Source: Zwartia vadi (GTDB lineage: Bacteria > Pseudomonadota > Gammaproteobacteria > Burkholderiales > Burkholderiaceae_B). Taken from it: a DNA stretch of 64,000 bases. Position numbers and translations under genes: made by a program. The number at the start of each line of letters is the position of its first letter. The first letter of the stretch is position 1. The notes below the pieces were generated by a model, which had not been told where the DNA came from, searched no databases, and worked only from the letters and a program-made list of their open reading frames with translations. Below, piece after piece: positions 27,011 through 35,520 of the stretch. The stretch covers positions 177,386 to 241,385 of the forward strand of contig NZ_JAUHHE010000004.1 of the NCBI RefSeq assembly GCF_030410375.1, given 5' to 3'.

Positions 27011-27829
27011 CTATTGATCCAGGGGGTTTCCCATTGCAGCATTTGCTTCTTGCGCTTTGGCTGGACCCCGCAAAAAGCGCGCCACACCGACAGCGATCAA
27101 CGCGCCGATCAAAGAACCGCAAGGGTAGATCCAGTAGGTCGAGAAATCACCCCTTGCAAAGTCCGGACCAAAAGCTCTAGCCGGATTAAAGGCGGCGCCA
27201 TCGAATGGCCCACCCATTGTGCCCATCGCCATCACGTAAGCACCAACGGCTAGCGGGACTGAAGGACCCAGCAACTTGGGTCCATCCGTCATTCCCAGAA
27301 TCAGCAAGACCATACCAAAGGTCAAGATCGCCTCGAAAATCACGGCTTGAACGTGCATATCAGGTTGAGGCACCGTCGCAGCCAAATTTCCACCCGTACC
27401 AAACAGTGCGGCAGCCGTGACGGAACCCGCTGCAGCCGCAGTGAATTGCACCACCATGTAACAAAGCGCCATGGGAAAACCCATGTCGCCCCGTAGTGCA
27501 AAACCAAGTGTCATAGCAGGGTTGAAGTGAGAAGAAATATCACCCAAAAAATATACAGCAGCCGTCAGCCACAGCGCCGCAATGGCCGACAGGATGAAAG
27601 CGTACTGATACGGAGCCAAATCGCCACCGCCATAACCGGCGAGGATGGCTGCGCCACCCGACAACACAAAGGTCAATCCCGAAGTCCCGATAAACTCAGA
27701 GACTAGTCTCCTCGCACGATGGTCATTACTTTTCCAGTCCGCATAAAAACGACTGCCGACTTGCTGTTGTAAGGCTTTTTCACCCGTGAGACTAGTCTGA
27801 GTATTCGATTCCAAGATTCGTGTGACCAA
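27011..27829 (-). CDS. MIP-family aquaporin/glycerol channel
   Basis: 272 aa membrane protein with six hydrophobic segments and both pore motifs: HFNPAMTLGFALRG and AAFNPARAFGPDFARGD. An unusually long hydrophilic N-terminus (about 45 residues) precedes the first helix EFIGTSGLTFVLSGGAAIL. The frame has no ATG before the first helix; the start given is a TTG at 27829 and remains uncertain. The Asp after the second NPA block (NPARAFGPD) is also seen in glycerol channels, so water versus polyol specificity is open. Confidence 0.85.
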   Translation of the reverse strand: MVTRILESNTQTSLTGEKALQQQVGSRFYADWKSNDHRARRLVSEFIGTSGLTFVLSGGAAILAGYGGGDLAPYQYAFILSAIAALWLTAAVYFLGDISSHFNPAMTLGFALRGDMGFPMALCYMVVQFTAAAAGSVTAAALFGTGGNLAATVPQPDMHVQAVIFEAILTFGMVLLILGMTDGPKLLGPSVPLAVGAYVMAMGTMGGPFDGAAFNPARAFGPDFARGDFSTYWIYPCGSLIGALIAVGVARFLRGPAKAQEANAAMGNPLDQ

Positions 27830-27879
27830 TTAAAAAGTTGTCTATGAAGCGATCCGTTCACGCATTCGATGCGCAGAGA

Positions 27880-29346
27880 TTAAGCCTTTTTGGCCGGAAT
27901 ATCTGCAGAGCCGGGCTTGGTCATGTTGATCGGCACGACCACACGATCGTACAGCGCCTCGTCCACACCGCAAGCCAACGCCGCAGCCTTGAGCGTGGTG
28001 TTGTGATCAATCGCATAGTGCGCAATCGAGGATGCCTTGTCGTAGCCAATCACGGGGGACAGGGCTGTCACCATCATGACCGAATTGTCGATATTTGACT
28101 TGAGTTGCGCCTCGTTGACGACTGCACCTTCGATCATGAACTCACGGAAATGATCAGACATATCAGCCATAATCAAGGCGGAATGGAGGTAGTTGCTAAT
28201 GATAATTGGACGGAACGCATTAAGCTCAAAATTACCCTCGGCACCACCCATCTGAACCGCCACATCAGAACCCATGATCTGTATACACACCATCAACATG
28301 GCTTCAGCTTGAGTTGGATTGACTTTGCCGGGCATGATCGAAGAGCCTGGCTCATTAGAGGGGAAAGTCATTTCCATCAGACCCGTGCGCGGGCCCGAAC
28401 CCAACCAACGCATGTCATTGGCAATTTTGAATAGCGTGACCGCAGCGGCCTTGAGTGCGGCGTGCGCGCGCACCATACGATCCAAGGTGCCTTGAGCCGT
28501 AAACTTATTGTCCGCCGTCTTGATGGAAAAACCCGTCAACGCCGACAGCTCTGCAGCAACTGCATCACCGAAACCGACAGGCGAGTTCAATCCAGTTCCC
28601 ACGGCAGTGCCGCCCATGGCAACCTGCAACAATCCCTGTGTGGCATACTCGACATCTGCAATCGCATCGTCGAGCGCGCCGACATAGCCTGACCATTCTT
28701 GACCAACTGTCAGAGGTGTCGCATCCTCCAAGTGGGTACGACCGATCTTGACGATGTTGGCCCACTGTTTAGATTTTGTATCGAGCGCATCGCGCAGACG
28801 CTTCAAAGCCGGGATGGTTTTTTCAGTCGCCATCTTGTAAGCGGCGATATGCATCGCGGTCGGAAACGTGTCGTTGCTCGACTGACCCATATTGACATGG
28901 TCGTTAGGGTGAATGGGCTCTTGAGAGCCTAGGGTGCCACCGACTAACTGAATGCAACGATTCGAGATCACCTCGTTGACGTTCATGTTGGACTGCGTGC
29001 CAGAACCAGTCTGCCATACATACAGAGGAAACTCGGCATCAAGCTTGCCACTTATCACTTCGTCGGCCACTTGTTGAATCAACTGGCCTTTCCAGGGTGG
29101 TAAACGTCCGGCCTTCGTGTTGACGATCGCAGCCGCTTTTTTAACAAAACCATAAGCGTGATAAACCTCTTTGGGCATTTTGTCATGACCAATATTGAAG
29201 TGAATCAAGCTGCGCTGAGTCTGCGCCCCCCAATAATGGTCTGCCGGTACCTGGACTTGTCCAATACTGTCGAATTCTTGACGCAAACCCGTTGCGGAGA
29301 TTCCAATAGGCAAGTCGAGGATTTTTGGTGCGGAATCAGTGGTCAT
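27880..29346 (-). CDS. fumC: Class II fumarate hydratase or close aspartase-superfamily lyase
   Basis: 488 aa from the ATG at 29346. The superfamily signature GSSIMPGKVNPTQAEA is intact, with WQTGSGTQSNMNVNEVISNR, HPNDHVNMGQSSNDTFPTAMH and GRTHLEDATPLTVGQEW, all typical of FumC. Reversible hydration of fumarate to malate in the citric acid cycle is the most likely activity. The sequence is slightly longer at the N-terminus than E. coli FumC. It lies 50 bp upstream of the aquaporin gene and may be co-transcribed. Confidence 0.9.
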   Translation of the reverse strand: MTTDSAPKILDLPIGISATGLRQEFDSIGQVQVPADHYWGAQTQRSLIHFNIGHDKMPKEVYHAYGFVKKAAAIVNTKAGRLPPWKGQLIQQVADEVISGKLDAEFPLYVWQTGSGTQSNMNVNEVISNRCIQLVGGTLGSQEPIHPNDHVNMGQSSNDTFPTAMHIAAYKMATEKTIPALKRLRDALDTKSKQWANIVKIGRTHLEDATPLTVGQEWSGYVGALDDAIADVEYATQGLLQVAMGGTAVGTGLNSPVGFGDAVAAELSALTGFSIKTADNKFTAQGTLDRMVRAHAALKAAAVTLFKIANDMRWLGSGPRTGLMEMTFPSNEPGSSIMPGKVNPTQAEAMLMVCIQIMGSDVAVQMGGAEGNFELNAFRPIIISNYLHSALIMADMSDHFREFMIEGAVVNEAQLKSNIDNSVMMVTALSPVIGYDKASSIAHYAIDHNTTLKAAALACGVDEALYDRVVVPINMTKPGSADIPAKKA

Positions 29347-29673
29347 GAGCAAGTCCTAAGAGGAAACAAATAAAAACAAATTTGGCATCAAAATACCAAA
29401 TGCAAAAGCAAATGAGAGGCTAAATCTCTAAATTTCAGGCATGACAACAGAATCAGATATGGTTGTCAATGAAAGCCTCTATCCTTTTTGGTGTACCTCA
29501 ACTATCTGATGTCGCAACGGATACTAAGACTTAAAACAAGTGGGGTCAACGGGAGAGCGGCCTGATTTGAGCCAAGTAAGCGTCCAATATGAGCTAGACT
29601 AAAACCACAACAGCATACTCGCTCACACACACGCTTAGCGTGTAACTTTGCGCAACCAAGGATCGTCCGAATT

Positions 29674-30012
29674 GTGGATGGCAACTTCTTTCTCATTGCT
29701 TATCTTTGTTTTGTAGCCTGGTTTAATTGGCTACCTCTCAAAACGACACGTCCCTACAATCCGCCTTACTTCTGGCGCTGGACGCTATTGCTCACTTCAA
29801 GCGGTCCACTTTTGTCTGCGCTTATTATGATTGGTTTTCATTTATTAGCCACATCGGAAGAAGCCCACGGTTATTTCATATCAACCGGATTCCTGATGAT
29901 CGTGGCACTACTGCCCTTTCAATTACTGACTGCCGCAACCGTCTACCTTTTCATCTGCAGCTCACTCAAAGACCGAACACCGCAGTTAAAAGACGAGTCA
30001 ATTTCCAGTTAA
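29674..30012 (+). CDS. Small predicted membrane protein, unknown function
   Basis: 112 aa with three hydrophobic stretches (FFLIAYLCFVAWFNWL, LLTSSGPLLSALIMIGFHLLA, FLMIVALLPFQLLTAATVYLFI) and a charged C-terminus. The GTG start is uncertain and no family is recognised. It ends 42 bp before the AlkB-like gene on the same strand, so they may share a transcript. Confidence 0.5.
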   Translation: MDGNFFLIAYLCFVAWFNWLPLKTTRPYNPPYFWRWTLLLTSSGPLLSALIMIGFHLLATSEEAHGYFISTGFLMIVALLPFQLLTAATVYLFICSSLKDRTPQLKDESISS

Positions 30013-30054
30013 CTCACAAAACCGTGTCGCGATCACCCCACATTGAATACCGGT

Positions 30055-30669
30055 ATGCAAACGAATCTGTTTGAAACATGCCGTTCAGGTTCGGCCATTC
30101 ACGTGTTGTCCCGGGATGGGCGTGTCGATTATTACCCAGCCATTTTTGACCCTGACACCTGCGCAGCATTGGTCAACGCACTCACTCACTCGCTCGATTG
30201 GCAAGTCGATCAGATTTACATGTTTGGCAAGCTGATTACCACCAAGAGAAAAGTCGCCTGGGTCGCCGATGAGGGTTGCTCCTATACTTACTCAGGGGTT
30301 AAAAAAACTCCACAAGCTTGGACTCCTGAGCTGATCGATATCAAAAATCAACTAGAAGAAATCTCAAAATGGAAATTTAATTCTTGTCTGCTGAACCTCT
30401 ATCACGATGGCAGCGAAGGGATGGGATGGCATAGCGATGATGAGCCAGAGCTAGAGCGCGCGGCCCCAATCGCTTCTTTGAGCCTTGGAGGTGAACGCAA
30501 ATTTTCTTTTAAACATAAGGCTGACAGAGAGAGCGTGTCGCTCCCTCTTGAAAATGGCAGCGTCCTCATTATGCACGCCCCGACCCAAGAGCACTGGCAC
30601 CATAGCTTGCTTAAAACCAAGCGACCAGTGGCCCCTCGCATCAACTTGACGTTCAGATCTACTCAATAA
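30055..30669 (+). CDS. AlkB-like Fe(II)/2-oxoglutarate-dependent dioxygenase
   Basis: 204 aa from the ATG at 30055. The iron site is the HxD in MGWHSDDEPELE and the distal His in HWHHSL; RINLTFR carries the 2-oxoglutarate-binding Arg. NSCLLNLYHDGSEGMGWH is typical of the ALKBH2/3-like group that reverses alkylation of bases by oxidative demethylation. Length matches single-domain bacterial homologues. The 3' end overlaps the convergent CIA30 gene by seven bases. Confidence 0.9.
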   Translation: MQTNLFETCRSGSAIHVLSRDGRVDYYPAIFDPDTCAALVNALTHSLDWQVDQIYMFGKLITTKRKVAWVADEGCSYTYSGVKKTPQAWTPELIDIKNQLEEISKWKFNSCLLNLYHDGSEGMGWHSDDEPELERAAPIASLSLGGERKFSFKHKADRESVSLPLENGSVLIMHAPTQEHWHHSLLKTKRPVAPRINLTFRSTQ

Positions 30670-31208
30670 AATCCGACAGCCTGAACCCAGAGATCCGCCT
30701 CGTAATCTTTCCCAAAAGCAACAATCCCTATGGAACGAACGGAAGAAGCTTTGGGTATTTCCGCAAGAAAATTTCCAGACGCTTTAAACATAGACCAAGG
30801 CAGTTGGATTGTCTGCCACTCACCGGTCGTATCGAAACCAGCTTGATAATACTGCCAAGGTAAAAGAGTGCCTTTTGTGCGGAGATGCACGAAGTAACGC
30901 TCTCCATTGCCCTTGACCTTCACCCAGACACCACTGAGACTCTTATCTAATGGCTCCTGAAGATTCGTACGAAACTGAATAAAGCCACCGCGATTAGCTG
31001 TACTGACAGTCCCGGACAAATGCGCAACAGGACTTCCATCAATGGTTACAAAGTTCAGACGTCCTTGGGAAACGCCACCCATGACCTGATCTGTCAGGAA
31101 CTCCCAACGCGCTTCAGGCTTGTTCGAAAAGTTATCCATCATCGGACGATCTCCAGCAAAAGACGATCCGGCCAAAACAAGCAGGACGATACTCATGATT
31201 ATTTTCAT
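30663..31208 (-). CDS. CIA30-family exported protein
   Basis: 181 aa from the ATG at 31208 where a signal peptide begins (IIMSIVLLVLAGSSFAG). The body matches the CIA30 jelly-roll fold: WEFLTDQVMGGVSQG, RGGFIQFRT, VWVKVKGNGERYFVHLRT and QTIQLPWSMF. CIA30 is named after a mitochondrial complex I assembly factor, but exported bacterial versions are carbohydrate-binding-like and of unknown role. It follows a binding lipoprotein by 23 bp. Confidence 0.82.
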   Translation of the reverse strand: MKIIMSIVLLVLAGSSFAGDRPMMDNFSNKPEARWEFLTDQVMGGVSQGRLNFVTIDGSPVAHLSGTVSTANRGGFIQFRTNLQEPLDKSLSGVWVKVKGNGERYFVHLRTKGTLLPWQYYQAGFDTTGEWQTIQLPWSMFKASGNFLAEIPKASSVRSIGIVAFGKDYEADLWVQAVGFY

Positions 31209-31231
31209 CGAATCGATCCTACGGCTCACGC

Positions 31232-32338
31232 TCATTGAAGTTTCTGATATTGTCCGTTATTAATTTTTGTAAAAAATACCTTCCTTGTCGTGTCGCCGTT
31301 CTTGTCAAACACGATGCTTTGCTGGAGTCCGGGATATGGACCATTGCGAAGAGCGGACTCTTTAACTGACTCGCCTTTCTTCTGGTTTTTAAGCGCTTGA
31401 AGCACGACAATCGCAGCGTCATATGCAGATACTGAGCTATAACCTGGATATCTCTGGAAACGCTTGAAATACGCTTCGCTAAACTGTTTGAATCTCTCCG
31501 AGGTGTCATCACGGTCATAGTTCTGGACGATGATCAGACCTTCAACGACTTTGCCACCCAAATCAATCAATTGCTCTGTTGCCGCCCATTCAGACGCGAT
31601 GATGGCTAACTCAGGCGCCTGTCGTCTCGCTTGCTGTGCCAGTCGAGCGACGTCTAGCGCACCGGAAATAAACAAGAGTCCTTGTGGTTTGGCTCCAAGC
31701 ATACTCTCCATGACCCGATCAAAAGGCGTCGTACTGCCTGACTCATAGGGGATCGCTGAAACCACCTGACCACCCTGACTCTGCAAAGCGGTTCTGAACT
31801 CACTGAGCCATGACTCAGTAAAGTTTTTATTCCTCAGATCATACGCAACGGATATTTGTTTGGTACCCTGATTCACCAGAAATTTTGCATAATCAATGGC
31901 ATTATCTCGGGTGGTTCGATTAATACGGAAAAGATTGTCATCTTGACCGTAAAAGTCCATGGAAGTAATCGTGGGACTGACTTCAAATATTCCGGCTTTA
32001 CCTGCGATTGGAACAATAACTTCCGCCATTCCGCTTGTAAAAGGCCCGATAATCGCCTGAACTTTAGCTTGTACCAGCTCATTAGTCGAGGCTTCTGCTT
32101 TTGCCTTATTTTGTCCGTCATCCTTGGCGATTAGCTCAACCAATCGGCCTTTCACACCGCCTTCCCGGTTGAATTCTTCAACTGCGAGTGTGACACCATT
32201 GAGTCCCGCCTGACCATTATCTGAATTGGGGCCTGATAAACCACCGATAAAACCAACCAAAATAGGTTCTTGTTTTCCGCAACCGACAATAAAAGTCATC
32301 AGCATTAATGCGAGAAGGTACCGGGCTATTTTGATCAT
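31232..32338 (-). CDS. Periplasmic-binding lipoprotein, branched-chain amino acid receptor type
   Basis: 368 aa from the ATG at 32338. A lipobox TFIVGC puts the lipidated Cys near residue 20. The type I binding fold shows VGFIGGLSGPNSDNGQAGLNGV, NREGGVKGRLVELIAKDDGQN, AIIGPFTSGMAEVI and YSSVSAYDAAIVVLQAL, as in LivJ-like receptors. No ABC permease or ATPase genes are near. It is divergent from a dCACHE-GGDEF protein with 120 bp between start codons, raising the chance that it serves a sensing rather than a transport role. Confidence 0.85.
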   Translation of the reverse strand: MIKIARYLLALMLMTFIVGCGKQEPILVGFIGGLSGPNSDNGQAGLNGVTLAVEEFNREGGVKGRLVELIAKDDGQNKAKAEASTNELVQAKVQAIIGPFTSGMAEVIVPIAGKAGIFEVSPTITSMDFYGQDDNLFRINRTTRDNAIDYAKFLVNQGTKQISVAYDLRNKNFTESWLSEFRTALQSQGGQVVSAIPYESGSTTPFDRVMESMLGAKPQGLLFISGALDVARLAQQARRQAPELAIIASEWAATEQLIDLGGKVVEGLIIVQNYDRDDTSERFKQFSEAYFKRFQRYPGYSSVSAYDAAIVVLQALKNQKKGESVKESALRNGPYPGLQQSIVFDKNGDTTRKVFFTKINNGQYQKLQ

Positions 32339-32458
32339 TTGAATCAATCACTTTTAAAATAAGATGCGTTTAAACATTTTATACACATTGCTGTAAGATG
32401 ATCTGCGAACTGGAAATTAAATCCAATTTGCACCTTCGGACGATGAATAGGGAACTGC

Positions 32459-35005
32459 GTGAGCACATCCGAAAATAATGCAGACACCCTAGCCGCCGAA
32501 CCAATTTATCGACGACTGAGGCACGCCTGGAACCACTCCTTAAGATTCAAGCTTTTATGGCTTGGTCTCATGCCTTTGCTAGTCGCCTTCCCCATCGTGC
32601 TGCTCTCCCTAGGCATATCAGGCAGCACTCAACTTAGCCAGTTAATTCAAAGCCAACTGAACAGCAATTTGTCAGGTGCGCAAAACTATTTACGCGTCGT
32701 GCAATCAGAACTCCAATCGCGCATCGCAGACCTTGTCCAGTCTGAACGTATCACTCAACTTGTACAAGAAAAAACATCCCGACAACTCATTGATCAGACG
32801 CTTGCCGGAACTTTAAGAGGTAGCGGCTTTGATTTCTTACTCATCGTAGACAAAGATGGCACCATTCTGGGCTCAAGCAGCCGGGTGGCCCAAGACGCTC
32901 GCGTCCCGGAGAGTTATGTCATCAAGCAAGCGCAAATTGGTGTTGCGAGCTCAGGTTTTGAACAATTCACTCCAGATCAGTTATTAGCTTTTTCCCCTGA
33001 AAGAGCTAAACAACTCAATGCAGCACCTGTCACACCCGCCACGCGCGCAACACTCATCAATGCTGCGGCACACTTTCCCTTGTCAGTGACTGAACAAGAC
33101 GCTGTGCTTATCGGAGGACTATTCCTTAACAACAATACTGCGCTGATCGATCACATGCGAGAGATCATTTATCCCGCAGGTAAACTACCCGAACGCTCGG
33201 AAGGCTTTGTTGGAATATTCGTCGACAATCAGAGTGTCATTAACAGTCGCTTAAAAACGCTCGGCTCTCATTCAGCCATCCTCGACGCGAACCTATCTCC
33301 AGATATTCATGTCATCTTGGCGCCTAATAAATACGGCACACAAGAAATTGGCGGAGTTAAATTTGGATTAGCTGTGTCTCCTATTATGGATGGCGATGAA
33401 AAAACAATCGCCGCTCTCGCTGTAGGCTTTCCTCTCGCGCCCTATACCAATACGGCATGGTTGCTGTTAGGAATCGTGAGTGCCATGCTCGGCTTGATCA
33501 TGCTGACTATCTCCTTGATTTATCTGCAAGCTGGTCGGGCAATCGTTATACAAATTAAAAAAATCACAGACATCATCACAGGATTCAGTCAAGGCAATCG
33601 GCTCGCACGCATTGAAAATATCGAGCGACGCGATGAGCTTGGAAATTTAGCCAAACACGTCAATAAACTCCTGAATACCATCTCCAGACAAGAACAAGAG
33701 CAAGCCGCCGCTCAACAATCAATATCGGACGAAGCCTCGCGACGTCGCGCTATTTTCAATAGTGTGACGGATGGGGTGATGATCCTGAGCGAACAAGGCG
33801 AAATACTTGAGGCAAATCCACAAATATTTTCTATGCTTGGCTACACATCTGATGAACTCAAACTATTAAAAATTTCTGACTGGGACCTGGGTTTTCAAAC
33901 GATCGATTTTGTTAAAAAAATCAATCAAATGGTGCATGAAGGAGCAGTCTTTGAGTCGAACCATCGTCGAAAAGATGGCTCGTTATATACAGCGGAAATC
34001 TCAATCAGCCATGCAAAGTGGGCAGGGAAAAAATTCATACTGATGCTGATACGCGACATCACCTTGCGTAAACAGCAAGAAGATAGACTAATCATTTCAG
34101 CGAGCGTGTTTAATGCTGCTCTCGAAGCGATCGTCATCACAGACCCACGGGGCATCATCACGGATGTTAATCACGCCTACACAAGAATCATAGGCTTTGA
34201 AAAAAACGAAGTGATCGGATTAAATTACAAAATCGTGGGTTTTACAGATGTCGAGAGCCACATGTTCGATAATATTCTGTCGAGCGTAAACAATATCGGC
34301 TTCTGGGCGGGAGAAATTGAGCTCAAAAGAAAAAGCGGGGAACCGATTCCCGTACAACTCAAAGTCAGTGCCGTGCGCTCTGACGATGGCACGATCCAGC
34401 ATCTCGTTGCGATGTTCTCCGACATCAGTCTTCAAAAGCAACAGCAAATCAGGCTCGAACAGCTTGCCTTGCATGATCCTCTAACGCAGCTCCCGAATAG
34501 ACAAAAACTCAATGAACGCCTTGCCCTTGCTATGGCGACAAGCCAGCGCAGTGGCCAGTACGGCGCATTGATGATGCTCGATCTGGATAATTTCAAACCT
34601 CTTAACGACCAATATGGTCACGCGGCTGGCGATCAACTCCTGATTGATGTCGCGCAAAGGCTCACTGCCTCCGTGAGAGAAATTGACACAGTCGCCCGCC
34701 TAGGTGGAGACGAGTTCGTCATCTTATTGGAATCCTTGTCTGAGGATCCAACAAAAGCCCAACAATATGCATATCAGGTCGCTGAAAAAATAAGGATATC
34801 CGTTTCTCAACCCTATTTGATCAGGGATGGAGAGAAAGGCACCCATCTCGATGGTCACTCTCACATTTGTACAGCCAGTATTGGACTGACTTTGTTTTTA
34901 GGGAAAGAGCTTAATCAAATGAAAATTTTGAACAGAGCTGATGCTGCAATGTATGAAGCCAAAATTGCGGGTCGAAATAACATTCATGTTTGCAACGCTG
35001 TGTAG
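32459..35005 (+). CDS. Membrane sensor diguanylate cyclase, dCACHE-HAMP-PAS-PAS-GGDEF
   Basis: 848 aa from a GTG start. A helix near residue 35-55 and another near 340-365 bracket a periplasmic dCACHE-like domain of about 280 residues (FDFLLIVDKDGTILGSSSR). A HAMP-like linker, two PAS domains (from FNSVTDGVMILSEQGE and from AALEAIVITDPRGIITD) and a C-terminal GGDEF domain follow. The active motif RLGGDEFVILLES is intact and HDPLTQLPNRQKL is the standard entry. It should make cyclic di-GMP in response to a periplasmic ligand. There is no EAL domain. Confidence 0.9.
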   Translation: MSTSENNADTLAAEPIYRRLRHAWNHSLRFKLLWLGLMPLLVAFPIVLLSLGISGSTQLSQLIQSQLNSNLSGAQNYLRVVQSELQSRIADLVQSERITQLVQEKTSRQLIDQTLAGTLRGSGFDFLLIVDKDGTILGSSSRVAQDARVPESYVIKQAQIGVASSGFEQFTPDQLLAFSPERAKQLNAAPVTPATRATLINAAAHFPLSVTEQDAVLIGGLFLNNNTALIDHMREIIYPAGKLPERSEGFVGIFVDNQSVINSRLKTLGSHSAILDANLSPDIHVILAPNKYGTQEIGGVKFGLAVSPIMDGDEKTIAALAVGFPLAPYTNTAWLLLGIVSAMLGLIMLTISLIYLQAGRAIVIQIKKITDIITGFSQGNRLARIENIERRDELGNLAKHVNKLLNTISRQEQEQAAAQQSISDEASRRRAIFNSVTDGVMILSEQGEILEANPQIFSMLGYTSDELKLLKISDWDLGFQTIDFVKKINQMVHEGAVFESNHRRKDGSLYTAEISISHAKWAGKKFILMLIRDITLRKQQEDRLIISASVFNAALEAIVITDPRGIITDVNHAYTRIIGFEKNEVIGLNYKIVGFTDVESHMFDNILSSVNNIGFWAGEIELKRKSGEPIPVQLKVSAVRSDDGTIQHLVAMFSDISLQKQQQIRLEQLALHDPLTQLPNRQKLNERLALAMATSQRSGQYGALMMLDLDNFKPLNDQYGHAAGDQLLIDVAQRLTASVREIDTVARLGGDEFVILLESLSEDPTKAQQYAYQVAEKIRISVSQPYLIRDGEKGTHLDGHSHICTASIGLTLFLGKELNQMKILNRADAAMYEAKIAGRNNIHVCNAV

Positions 35006-35064
35006 GAACATCATCTTTTATCACGACACACCCAGTCTGCCAGTATCACAGATATGAGGGTTCG

Positions 35065-35517
35065 TTATTTTTCAGATGGAAAAAGAGCTTGTGACAACAG
35101 AAACATCACAGCCGTGCTCCAACCAAACGAGAAAAATCCTGAAGCGGCCATGATCACGGTCATGAGCTGCCAATGAACAGGTAGCGGATCACTAACAAAA
35201 CCGACTGTCGTGTAGGTGCTTCCAGCAAAGACCATCGCTTGGTGCATGTTGGGGATAATATCAAAAATATTGAGAGAAAGTCCCCACACGTAAATTTGTA
35301 CCAAATGAGAAATCAGTAACAACAAGATTCCGGCGAAAAATACGATTTGTGCCAATATCCATCTGTCACTATTAATTAGATTTCGAACACCAAGCTTAAA
35401 CTTGGTCGTGACAATCATAACGAACAATGTTTGCACAACCAAGCAAAGCAAAATCGTCACGCACCCTAAAATCAGGGCATCAAAATTAAAAACATAATTC
35501 ATCGCAGTGTTGTTCAT
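35065..35517 (-). CDS. Small potassium-channel-like pore protein
   Basis: 150 aa with three or four hydrophobic segments. Between the last two lies AMVFAGSTYTTVGFVSD, whose TTVGF (residues 103-107) is close to the K+ selectivity filter TVGYG, although the final Gly is replaced. It belongs with the two-helix ion channel (Ion_trans_2) group and has no regulatory RCK domain. The gene begins three bases after the nitrilase stop, so the two are co-transcribed and probably coupled. Confidence 0.75.
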   Translation of the reverse strand: MNNTAMNYVFNFDALILGCVTILLCLVVQTLFVMIVTTKFKLGVRNLINSDRWILAQIVFFAGILLLLISHLVQIYVWGLSLNIFDIIPNMHQAMVFAGSTYTTVGFVSDPLPVHWQLMTVIMAASGFFSFGWSTAVMFLLSQALFPSEK

Positions 35518-35520
35518 GCT

